A stretch of DNA of 11,548 nt from Anaerolineae bacterium (lineage in GTDB: Bacteria; Chloroflexota; Anaerolineae; Promineifilales; Promineifilaceae). Made by a program: the position numbers and the translations under genes. The notes under the pieces are model-generated. The model was given only the letters and a program-made list of their open reading frames with translations. It did not search any database and was not told the DNA's origin. The DNA is taken from the NCBI GenBank assembly GCA_014879345.1, contig JACSSI010000081.1:1-11548 (forward strand), given 5' to 3'. The stretch's first letter is position 1. Each line of letters opens with the position of its first letter. Below, in pieces: positions 5,882 to 11,548 of the stretch.

Positions 5882-6714
5882 ATCAACGTATCGCAGCCCT
5901 GACCGCTCATTTTTTCCGCAGCCTCACCTTTTCTGTAACGGGTGCCATTTACCTCATCATGGGCATCGCTTTTTGGGCGATCATGTTCCCTCCCGGGCAA
6001 AAAACGCCGGAATCTTCTTACTACGTTTTACTCTTAGCCGCTTTTGGCGCGGCTGTCACCTTCCTGACCACGCTGACCATTTCCTCCCGCGCCAACCAGG
6101 CAGCCAATGCCGCCTGGATCGTACGTTTGCCCAGCCGTGTGGAATATTTAACGGCCGTTTTCCTGGCCGCTACCCTTTATGCCTTCAGCCTGCAATGCTT
6201 AATCGCCCTCCTGGCTTTAGTTCGAGGACCAGACCTTTCCATAAGCATCATACTAGAAATTCCACCCATCTGGATTTCATTGAATGTGTTAACGGCCGTT
6301 CTCGCCTTGCACGCCACCGACTTTGTCGCCGCGGGTTGGTCACGGGTTTATCTGTTTGGCCTCATCGCCATCTTCCTGTTTGGGCAAAGCCTCAGTGCCG
6401 CCAGCAGCAACAACTCATGGTTCATTATTCGCCTCAACGCCTTGAGCCGCACCTTCATGGGCGAAGGGTGGTACGCCCTGGTCACACCCCTTAACGAACT
6501 CTCAAACTGGCTGCAAAACGACGGTGCATCAAGTTTAAGCAAACTGTTTAGCCTGCCCTTTTGGCCCTTTCACGCCATCGCCGATGCCGTTGTTTCCGGT
6601 ACATTCAACATGGTACAGGCATTAGCACCCGCCGTTTTATTACTGTATGCAACTATTTTAATCATGTTGGCGGCAGATATTTTTGCCACCAAAGATTTAG
6701 ATTTAACCGAGTGA
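5878..6714 (+). CDS. ABC transporter membrane permease (ABC-2-like)
   Basis: A 278-residue hydrophobic protein with about six predicted membrane spans: near 12-36, 46-66, 88-112, 119-145, 148-170 and 250-270. The region 175-245 is more polar with aromatic residues, and probably forms an extracytoplasmic or interfacial loop. No family motif is obvious to me, but the ATGA overlap with the ATPase gene makes it the partner permease of one transporter, in the ABC-2 style where one permease gene accompanies one ATPase. Substrate cannot be told. Two AACGGCCGTT copies encode Leu-Thr-Ala-Val in membrane spans three and four. It ends 3 nt before the next small gene. Confidence 0.82.
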   Translation: MNQRIAALTAHFFRSLTFSVTGAIYLIMGIAFWAIMFPPGQKTPESSYYVLLLAAFGAAVTFLTTLTISSRANQAANAAWIVRLPSRVEYLTAVFLAATLYAFSLQCLIALLALVRGPDLSISIILEIPPIWISLNVLTAVLALHATDFVAAGWSRVYLFGLIAIFLFGQSLSAASSNNSWFIIRLNALSRTFMGEGWYALVTPLNELSNWLQNDGASSLSKLFSLPFWPFHAIADAVVSGTFNMVQALAPAVLLLYATILIMLAADIFATKDLDLTE

Positions 6715-6717
6715 GCT

Positions 6718-6930
6718 ATGGAATGTTGGCACTGCGAAAGACCCGCTCACGCCTCATGTAAATTTTGTGGCCGCGCCGTCTGCAAAACACACGCAAAAGA
6801 AATGCCTTACCTCATCCACACCTATCGTACCAGTACCGATGCGTACAAAGCCATCGCCGTGGCAGGCGCTATCTGGTGCGGAGAATGCAAACCACAGCAA
6901 GATCCCATCACACTCAAAAACATGGAATGA
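6718..6930 (+). CDS. Small cysteine-rich zinc-finger-like protein (hypothetical)
   Basis: A 70-residue protein with four metal-ligand pairs: Cys3/Cys6, Cys14/Cys17, Cys22/His25 and Cys54/Cys57, separated by 7, 4 and 28 residues. This spacing recalls cross-braced treble-clef or B-box-like zinc fingers and the small DUF2180-type proteins known mainly from archaea; the family call is tentative. The part between the third and fourth pairs (about 30-53) is Tyr/Ala-rich and ends in a hydrophobic stretch. It is translated from an ATG 3 nt after the permease stop, and its own stop overlaps the next start as ATGA (6927-6930). The tight placement inside an ABC transporter operon suggests a linked role, such as metal sensing or complex assembly, but that is inference. 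Confidence 0.8.
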   Translation: MECWHCERPAHASCKFCGRAVCKTHAKEMPYLIHTYRTSTDAYKAIAVAGAIWCGECKPQQDPITLKNME

Positions 6931-8264
6931 TGGACAAAACACGGATTCTGAAGGCATTCATCCCGTTTTTAACGGTTGTCATCTTCGCATTGTCGGCTTG
7001 CGACCTGCTGCCTGGCAGTGAAACGGCCGTTCCCCCCACCATAACCCCGACAACCGAAACACCAGAAGCAGACAGCGTGCCTGACACCCTCAACACCCCC
7101 GTCTTTCAACTACCAGACCGAACACCCCAACCCAACCCCAAGCTCATCATCTGGCTGCCCCCAGAAATCGCTTCACGCACAGAAGCCGGCGCCGTCGTGC
7201 TTTCAGACCAGCTACTAGCCTTCAACAATGCCACGCCCAATATCGAAATATCTATTGAACAAAAATCCGTCAGTGGACAGGGTGGTATTCTCAACTATCT
7301 ACGTACCGGCAAAAACGTCGTGCCTGCCATTTTGCCTGATCTCATCGCCATTCCCGTGCAGCAGATAACGGCCGTTTCCGAAGAAGGTCTCATCTTTCCC
7401 ATGGAAGACGTCATCGACATAACCACACTGGAAGCACTTTATCCCGTAGCACAGGAATGGCACAGTTACAACAGCCACATTGTTGCCTATCCCTTCGCCA
7501 TCACCGAAATGCCCTTGATTGAATACAGCAGCACCATCACCGAACCACTCTCCATGCAGTGGCAAGCAATCATCACCGGAACCGATAAAACGATGGTGCT
7601 GCCAGCCGTGGGCACATCTGGGGCAAAATTAGCCTTGCAATTCTATCTCCAGGCAGGTGGCAGCTTAGAAAATGAAGCGGGTCAGCCTGCCCTAGAACTG
7701 GAACCGTTGACCCTGGCTCTCAAGCAGCTTTATGACGGCCGCCAAAACGGATTCATTCTGCCGCAAAGCAGCAACCTTAGCACCATAGATGAAGGGCGTC
7801 TCCTGGTGCAAAACGGCACAGCCGACTACGCCCTATCCGCCTCCGATGAATACCTCAAAGGACGCACTCAAGAACTCATTCCCGGATTTTCCGCCATTCC
7901 CGGACTAGATGGCTCACCAATCCCACTTGTTCGCGGCTGGGCGTGGGCAATCACAACCTCCGATCCAGTCAAAAAAGCCGCTGCCGCCCAATTAATCAAC
8001 AGCCTCACCTCACCAGAAAATCTCGGCAATTGGAGCTTTAACAGCCGTATCTTGCCAGCAAATCCTGATGCCTTTGGCGAGTGGCCGACAGAAGACACTT
8101 TCATTTCCTTTGCTGATCAGGAGCTGCAACGAGCGAACAGTCTGCCTATAAACGTTTCCAGCCCTACAATGAAAGCACTGGAAGATGCTGTTTTTGATGT
8201 CATTACGCTCTCAAAAACACCAGCAGACGCGGCGGCTGAAGCCGTTACCACCCTACAACCATAG
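6927..8264 (+). CDS. Extracellular solute-binding lipoprotein (family 1-like)
   Basis: The 445-residue product starts with a lipoprotein signal: basic residues, a hydrophobic stretch and lipobox LSAC with Cys25 as the lipid-anchored residue. A Thr/Pro-rich linker (about 30-65) follows, then a domain opening with KLIIWLPPEIASR and containing LPDLIAIPVQQ, the later AYPFAITEMPLIEYSS and RGWAWAIT. This arrangement fits sugar-type extracellular solute-binding proteins (SBP family 1). ATG 6927 overlaps the stop of the zinc-finger gene and a second ATG follows at once; the frame extends further upstream, but only through the coding region of that gene, and the lipobox fixes the N terminus. It lies 14 nt before the glycerate kinase gene. 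A sugar-importer binding protein beside an ABC-2-like pair, without MalFG-type permeases, is unusual. Confidence 0.85.
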   Translation: MMDKTRILKAFIPFLTVVIFALSACDLLPGSETAVPPTITPTTETPEADSVPDTLNTPVFQLPDRTPQPNPKLIIWLPPEIASRTEAGAVVLSDQLLAFNNATPNIEISIEQKSVSGQGGILNYLRTGKNVVPAILPDLIAIPVQQITAVSEEGLIFPMEDVIDITTLEALYPVAQEWHSYNSHIVAYPFAITEMPLIEYSSTITEPLSMQWQAIITGTDKTMVLPAVGTSGAKLALQFYLQAGGSLENEAGQPALELEPLTLALKQLYDGRQNGFILPQSSNLSTIDEGRLLVQNGTADYALSASDEYLKGRTQELIPGFSAIPGLDGSPIPLVRGWAWAITTSDPVKKAAAAQLINSLTSPENLGNWSFNSRILPANPDAFGEWPTEDTFISFADQELQRANSLPINVSSPTMKALEDAVFDVITLSKTPADAAAEAVTTLQP

Positions 8265-8278
8265 CCCAATCAACACCT

Positions 8279-9643
8279 ATGTCTCCCCAATTTTCTAATT
8301 ACCGCCACCATATCGACGATTTAGTACATGCCGCCTTGACAGCCGCCGATCCAGAAACGGCCGTTTCCCGCCATCTCATTCGCCAAAAGCACATCCTCAC
8401 CATCAACAATCAAGAAACCTTCGACCTGTCACAGGGTCGTCTCTTCCTGGTCAGCGTCGGCAAAGCCGCTTTGCCCATGCTCGACGCGGCCACCGCCATC
8501 ATCGGGGAATCGCTACACGCTGGCATCGCCATCACCAAAGTGATCCCGCCCACTTACCAACCACCCCACCCGGCCCTCAACATCCATCGCGGCAGTCATC
8601 CAGTGTCCAGTCAAGAGAGCATTGAAGCAACAACGGCCGTTTACCATTTCCTGCAACAAACCCAGCCAACCGATCTCGTGCTCTGCCTCATCTCGGGCGG
8701 CGCTTCCGCCTTGCTGACAAAGCCGCTCATTTCCCTGTCAGACTGGCAGGCGCTCAACCAGGCGATGCTCGCCAGCGGCTGCACCATCAACCAGTTCAAC
8801 ACCGTGCGTCGCCAACTTGATGCCGTCAAAGGGGGCGGACTCAGCCAATGGGCCGCCCCGGCACGGTCTATCAGCCTCATCTTGAGCGATGTGGTCGGCA
8901 ATCCCCTGGAATTCATCGGCAGCGGCCCCACCGTCCCCGGCACAGACACGCCAGACGATGCCATGCAGGTATTGCAACAATATCAGATAGAAAAACAGGT
9001 GGAAACGGCCGTTTGGCAAGCTATCAGTGAACAGTTGTCAGTAAACAGTAAACAGTTGACTGACACTAAACCTATCACGCCCTTGAATTTCATCATTGGC
9101 GACGTGCGCAAAGCGGCGGAAGCAGCCCTGGCTAAAGCCAAAGAACTTGGTTTCACCACACAACTGCTTACCGCCCATTTAGAAGGCGAAGCCCGCGAAG
9201 CCGGTCTCTTCGCTGCCGCCATCGCCAAAGACACCCTGCCTGCCCACTGCCTCATCTTGGGCGGAGAAACCACCGTCACCTTGCGTGGCAGCGGCAAAGG
9301 TGGGCGTAATCTGGAAACAGCCCTCTCCGCCGCCATTGCCCTGGCTGGTTGGCCCCATATCGCTATTGCCAGTTTTGCCACAGACGGCGAAGATGGGCCA
9401 ACCGATGCCGCCGGAGCCGTGGTGACGGGTGAAACTACAAATCAAGAGCTAAACGCCCTTGAATACCTGAACAACAACGACAGCTATCATTATTTTCAAG
9501 CAGTGGATGAAATAGCTTGCACTGAGCCTGATTCCACAAAGCCTCGTCGAAATGCGGAAACGGCCGTTAACACCCTCATCAAACCCGGCTCCACCGGCAC
9601 CAACGTCAACGACCTTATCATCATCCTAACTTACCAACAGTAA
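8279..9643 (+). CDS. Glycerate 2-kinase, MOFRL/TtuD-GckA family
   Basis: The 454-residue product fits the MOFRL-family glycerate kinases, which make 2-phosphoglycerate from glycerate and ATP in serine-cycle, tartrate or photorespiratory-type routes. The N-terminal domain shows VSVGKAAL, LISGGASAL (137-145), VRRQLDAVKGGGL, LSDVVGN and GSGPT; the MOFRL domain shows GGETTVTLRGSGKGGRN (from about 327), ATDGEDGPTDAAGAVV and GSTGTNVNDL near the end. Length is normal. The ATG has no visible Shine-Dalgarno sequence and is 14 nt after the lipoprotein stop, so coupling is possible. Four AACGGCCGTT copies lie inside, all read as Thr-Ala-Val. Residues 249-262 (ISEQLSVNSKQLTD) are encoded by a run of five 7-nt repeats and lie between conserved blocks, so they look like an insertion tolerated in a surface loop. 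Confidence 0.93.
   Translation: MSPQFSNYRHHIDDLVHAALTAADPETAVSRHLIRQKHILTINNQETFDLSQGRLFLVSVGKAALPMLDAATAIIGESLHAGIAITKVIPPTYQPPHPALNIHRGSHPVSSQESIEATTAVYHFLQQTQPTDLVLCLISGGASALLTKPLISLSDWQALNQAMLASGCTINQFNTVRRQLDAVKGGGLSQWAAPARSISLILSDVVGNPLEFIGSGPTVPGTDTPDDAMQVLQQYQIEKQVETAVWQAISEQLSVNSKQLTDTKPITPLNFIIGDVRKAAEAALAKAKELGFTTQLLTAHLEGEAREAGLFAAAIAKDTLPAHCLILGGETTVTLRGSGKGGRNLETALSAAIALAGWPHIAIASFATDGEDGPTDAAGAVVTGETTNQELNALEYLNNNDSYHYFQAVDEIACTEPDSTKPRRNAETAVNTLIKPGSTGTNVNDLIIILTYQQ
9025..9059 (+). repeat. Five CAGTNNN heptads inside the glycerate kinase gene
   Basis: CAGTGAA, CAGTTGT, CAGTAAA, CAGTAAA and CAGTTGA are contiguous with exact 7-nt period. They are read through in frame as SEQLSVNSKQLT. 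The same kind of unit recurs 600 nt downstream at the end of this gene. The period and composition match short tandemly repeated repetitive (STRR) sequences known from filamentous cyanobacteria; the assignment to that class is by analogy. Confidence 0.85.
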
Positions 9644-9672
9644 CCAGTTTCCAGTGTTCAGTTTACAGTCAA
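9638..9672 (+). repeat. Five CAGTNNN heptads spanning the kinase stop codon
   Basis: CAGTAAC, CAGTTTC, CAGTGTT, CAGTTTA and CAGTCAA run without interruption at 7-nt period. The first unit supplies the last sense codon and the stop of the glycerate kinase gene (CAG TAA), so the natural C terminus has probably been rewritten by the repeat. Confidence 0.85.
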
Positions 9673-9689
9673 CACGCTTTGATAGACCG

Positions 9690-9720
9690 ACTGAACACCG
9701 AAAACCGAAAACCGAACACT
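9690..9720 (-). repeat. Inverted heptad array before the phosphohexomutase gene
   Basis: ACTGAAC, ACCGAAA, ACCGAAA, ACCGAAC and a partial ACT have exact 7-nt period. The array is roughly complementary to the CAGTNNN run just upstream: GTGTTCAGT (9654-9662) pairs perfectly with ACTGAACAC (9690-9698), and the helix can continue with G-U pairs. The spacer can thus form an imperfect hairpin of about 18 bp with a 27-nt loop. It has no T tract, so it is not a standard terminator. Confidence 0.75.
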
Positions 9721-9736
9721 AAAAAGGAAACCTCAC

Positions 9737-11164
9737 ATGTCAGTAAAATTTGGAACCGACGGCTGGCGTGCCGTCATCAGCGATACCTTCACCTTCAACA
9801 ACCTGCGCCTCGTCTCTCAGGCTATTGCCGATTACATCCGCGAAGAAAACCCAGAAAATCCCAGCGTTGTTGTTGGCTTCGACACCCGCTTCCTCTCCGA
9901 CCGCTACGCCGCCGAAGTCGCCCGCGTCATGGCCGCCAACCAGGTCAAAACCTGGCTGGCGCGTGCCGACACCCCCACCCCCGCCATCAGCTACGCCGTC
10001 GTCAACAAACAAACCACAGCAGGTGTCATGATCACCGCCAGCCACAACGCCCCGCGTTACAATGGCCTTAAAATGAAAGCCAGCTACGGTGGCAGCGCCA
10101 CCCCTGCCCAAAACAAGCGGGTAGAAAAACTGCTGGAACATAACCTGGAAACCGTTCATGGCCCCAATCTAATGGATCTCGATTTAGCCGCCGATAAAGG
10201 ACTCGTCACCAAATTTGATCCCGCCTGGGCTTATTACGAACATCTCAGCACCCTGGTTGACCTCGATGTCATCTCCAGCGGTGAACTGCGCGTCATTGCG
10301 GACGGCATGTTTGGCTCCGGGCGCGGCTGCATCGGCGAAATGCTCACGCGCGGCCGCACCCACGTCCACAACATTCGCCACGAAATGAATCCCGGCTTTG
10401 GCGGCATTCATCCCGAACCGATTGGCAAGCATCTTGGTTTTCTTATGTCAACCATTCAAGCCGGTCATTGGGATGTGGGGTTAGCCACCGATGGTGATGC
10501 TGATCGGCTCGGTGCTGTTGATGCCCAGGGCAACTTCGTCGATCCGCACCGCATTTTTGCGCTTGTGCTGCGCTATCTCATTGAGAAGCGCGGCCTGAAA
10601 GGCAATGTCGTGCGCACCGTCTCCACCACCCGCATGATTGACCGCATCGCCACCGACCACGGCTTGAAGGTGGTGGAAACGCCCGTCGGTTTCAACCATA
10701 TCGCCGATTTAATGGTGGCAGATGACGTGCTGATGGGCGGTGAAGAGTCTGGCGGCATCAGCATCAAGGGCCACATTCCTGAGGGGGATGGTGTGCTGAT
10801 GGGCTTGCTTTTACTGGAAGTGATGGCTGATGCAAAAGCGCCACTGCATGTTCTTGTCGAGGATTTGCTGGCAAAATACGGCCCCGCCCAATATGCCCGC
10901 ACTGACATGAAACTCAAGCGCCCTGTCAACAAAGCCGACATGGTGCAAATGCTGCTCGACAATGCCCCCGATGCTATCGAAGGCGTCACTATCGACGATA
11001 TTCAAACGGTTGACGGCGTGAAATATTATCTCAACGATGGCAGTTGGCTGCTCATCCGACCGTCCGGCACGGAGCCTGTGCTGCGCGTTTATGCCGAAGC
11101 ACCAAATGATGCGCGTGTCGCTGCCCTGCTCGGTTTTGGCGAGGAGATGGCGCAGAAGGCATAG
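9737..11164 (+). CDS. Phosphoglucomutase/phosphomannomutase family protein
   Basis: An alpha-D-phosphohexomutase of 475 residues that interconverts sugar 6- and 1-phosphates, feeding nucleotide-sugar synthesis. The four domains show their markers: KFGTDGWRA at the start, catalytic serine Ser102 in TASHNAPRYNG, metal loop DGDADR (252-257), sugar-specificity loop GEESGG (335-340) and phosphate-binding RPSGTEP (441-447). GEESGG points to glucose/mannose phosphate rather than glucosamine phosphate (GlmM). The usual SHNP is SHNA here, with a proline following. The start is supported by AAGGAAA, 6 nt before ATG 9737. It follows the glycerate kinase gene after a 93-nt spacer of heptad repeats and is closed by a strong terminator. 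It contains no copy of the iterated palindrome, unlike its neighbours. Confidence 0.94.
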   Translation: MSVKFGTDGWRAVISDTFTFNNLRLVSQAIADYIREENPENPSVVVGFDTRFLSDRYAAEVARVMAANQVKTWLARADTPTPAISYAVVNKQTTAGVMITASHNAPRYNGLKMKASYGGSATPAQNKRVEKLLEHNLETVHGPNLMDLDLAADKGLVTKFDPAWAYYEHLSTLVDLDVISSGELRVIADGMFGSGRGCIGEMLTRGRTHVHNIRHEMNPGFGGIHPEPIGKHLGFLMSTIQAGHWDVGLATDGDADRLGAVDAQGNFVDPHRIFALVLRYLIEKRGLKGNVVRTVSTTRMIDRIATDHGLKVVETPVGFNHIADLMVADDVLMGGEESGGISIKGHIPEGDGVLMGLLLLEVMADAKAPLHVLVEDLLAKYGPAQYARTDMKLKRPVNKADMVQMLLDNAPDAIEGVTIDDIQTVDGVKYYLNDGSWLLIRPSGTEPVLRVYAEAPNDARVAALLGFGEEMAQKA

Positions 11165-11272
11165 ACCAACCAAGTTATTCTATTAAAATGATTAGCTGAA
11201 ATTCATACAAAGTGGGGAGATAGCTCCTCTCCTTGATCTAACTTGAAGTCTGGCAAATATTGAAATCTAGTT

Positions 11273-11307
11273 AAGGGTCAGTCAAATTGACTGACCCTTG
11301 TTGTTTT
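11273..11307 (+). terminator. Strong intrinsic terminator after the phosphohexomutase
   Basis: AAGGGTCAGTC (11273-11283) pairs perfectly with GACTGACCCTT (11289-11299) around loop AAATT; two more A-T pairs could close the loop. GTTGTTTT follows at 11300-11307. It lies 108 nt after the stop codon, and separates this operon from the next gene. Confidence 0.85.
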
Positions 11308-11384
11308 CGTCTGGACTAATAGTGGTAAACTTCACACCAGTCTTCTTTCCTTCTCAGAATTGCGAAATTTTGCTGAACGGCTAG

Positions 11385-11390
11385 TATAAA
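11385..11390 (+). promoter_or_regulatory. Possible -10 for the last gene
   Basis: TATAAA lies 27 nt before the ATG at 11418 within an AT-rich stretch. The best upstream hexamer is TTGCGA (11360-11365), 19 nt away, which is wide. The region after the terminator (11308-11417) holds nothing else I recognise. Confidence 0.35.
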
Positions 11391-11417
11391 TGTTGTAAAT
11401 TTTTCAGGGGAATTATT

Positions 11418-11548
11418 ATGGCTGATCAAGAAAGAGAACTGTTTTCAGTTGAGCAAAGAGATGTTGATTTTTATGGAGATAACCTGATAGCGATTCGCGG
11501 CAATGATAGTCATGTTTACGTTGCTGTTGGGCAAATGTGTGACGCATT
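11418..11548 (+). CDS. Phage antirepressor N-terminal (P22_AR_N-like) protein, 5' end only
   Basis: The frame opens at ATG 11418 behind AGGGG (11406-11410), 7 nt upstream, and stays open to the window edge (43 codons). The product begins MADQERELFSVEQRDVDFYG and continues with NLIAIRG, HVYVAVGQMCDA. Residues such as DFYGDNLIAI and VYVAVGQMCDA resemble the start of the P22 antirepressor N-terminal domain, where a strand pair precedes an ICDxLGL-type helix. Such proteins occur in prophages but also as stand-alone chromosomal genes in several environmental phyla, so a prophage is not proven. The family call is from memory of the pattern on a short fragment and needs the rest of the gene. Confidence 0.6.
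   Translation, partial: MADQERELFSVEQRDVDFYGDNLIAIRGNDSHVYVAVGQMCDA

Larger units (their letters stand above)
20..9568. repeat. 17 copies of iterated palindrome AACGGCCGTT
   Basis: Perfect copies start at 20, 189, 326, 905, 3694, 3785, 3929, 4972, 5707, 6150, 6291, 7022, 7367, 8356, 8632, 9004 and 9559. Single-mismatch copies lie at 546 and 1079. Sixteen perfect copies are in coding sequence: twelve read as Thr-Ala-Val, three as Asn-Gly-Arg and one as Arg-Pro. The copy at 4972 is 28 nt before the ABC ATPase start. By eye, 17 of about 20 CGGCCG hexamers in the window carry the AA/TT flanks, so the 10-mer itself is the unit, not the hexamer. Spacing is irregular. The distribution resembles the HIP1 palindrome of cyanobacteria in style only. 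The span given is first to last copy; the intervening DNA is ordinary genes. Confidence 0.93.

Noticed and set aside
5739..6494. Plus-strand open frame of 251 codons overlapping the ATPase and permease genes
   Set aside because: It overlaps the permease gene in another frame; the permease has the ATGA junction and clear membrane spans, while this frame gives a Arg/His/Cys-rich low-quality product.
8983..9381. Minus-strand open frame of 132 codons inside the glycerate kinase gene
   Set aside because: Opposite strand of a conserved enzyme domain; Ala/Arg/Ser-rich shadow composition and no ribosome site noticed.
20..9568. CRISPR array or regulon operators made of AACGGCCGTT
   Set aside because: Spacing between copies is irregular (about 90 bp to 2.8 kb), there are no uniform spacers, and nearly all copies are inside genes rather than before them.
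9644..9736. Standard intrinsic terminator after glycerate kinase
   Set aside because: The paired heptad arrays can fold, but no T-rich tract follows the 3' arm; A-rich sequence and the next ribosome site follow instead.
10035..10050. Inactive phosphohexomutase because the motif reads SHNA instead of SHNP
   Set aside because: The catalytic serine, histidine, metal loop and phosphate loop are all present, and this position tolerates change, so the difference does not indicate loss of function.
10573..10989. Minus-strand open frame of 138 codons inside the phosphohexomutase gene
   Set aside because: Lies antisense to the metal-binding and sugar-binding domains and shows only shadow-type Ser/Pro-rich composition.
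11212..11232. Second hairpin after the phosphohexomutase (GGAG/CTCC)
   Set aside because: Only about four base pairs, no tail, and a far stronger terminator lies just downstream.

Overview
The window is about 11.5 kb of gene-dense chromosomal DNA of moderate GC content. The gene families, a non-lipoprotein family-5 solute-binding protein, an SBP-type lipoprotein beside an ABC exporter-like pair, and a P22_AR_N-type antirepressor start at the right edge suggest a filamentous or environmental member of the Chloroflexota (Anaerolineae-like). That assignment is inference; no rRNA or other phylogenetic marker is present.

Left part (1-4781). The 3' end of an unidentified plus-strand gene (1-99) converges on an ANT(6)-like nucleotidyltransferase. 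Behind it on the minus strand lies a complete twin-arginine translocase operon, tatA-tatB-tatC, with an extended -10 promoter, a good ribosome site at tatA and a possible 16-codon leader ORF. Further upstream on the same strand are a large membrane-anchored family-5 solute-binding protein and secG. The block is thus dominated by protein export (Tat and Sec) plus one exported binding protein.

Right part (4782-11164). From a divergent intergenic region, plus-strand genes run in a tight series: ABC ATPase, membrane permease, a 70-residue cysteine-rich zinc-finger-like protein, a sugar-type solute-binding lipoprotein, a MOFRL-family glycerate 2-kinase and a phosphohexomutase. The first four overlap or nearly touch (ATGA, 3-nt gap, ATGA), so they are very probably one transcription unit. 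A strong intrinsic terminator follows the phosphohexomutase. An AT-richer stretch then leads into a truncated gene resembling phage antirepressor N-terminal domains.

Two non-genic signals stand out. First, the perfect 10-bp palindrome AACGGCCGTT occurs 17 times by eye, where about 0.01 would be expected by chance. Nearly all copies are inside genes, most often read as Thr-Ala-Val, and they are absent from the phosphohexomutase and beyond. This resembles the highly iterated palindromes (HIP1) of cyanobacteria but with a different sequence. Second, short heptanucleotide repeats with exact 7-nt period lie inside the glycerate kinase gene, across its stop codon, in the spacer after it, in the hairpin between secG and the family-5 binding protein, and possibly in the tatA leader. 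They look like the STRR class of spreading repeats. No CRISPR array, tRNA, rRNA or insertion sequence was seen.
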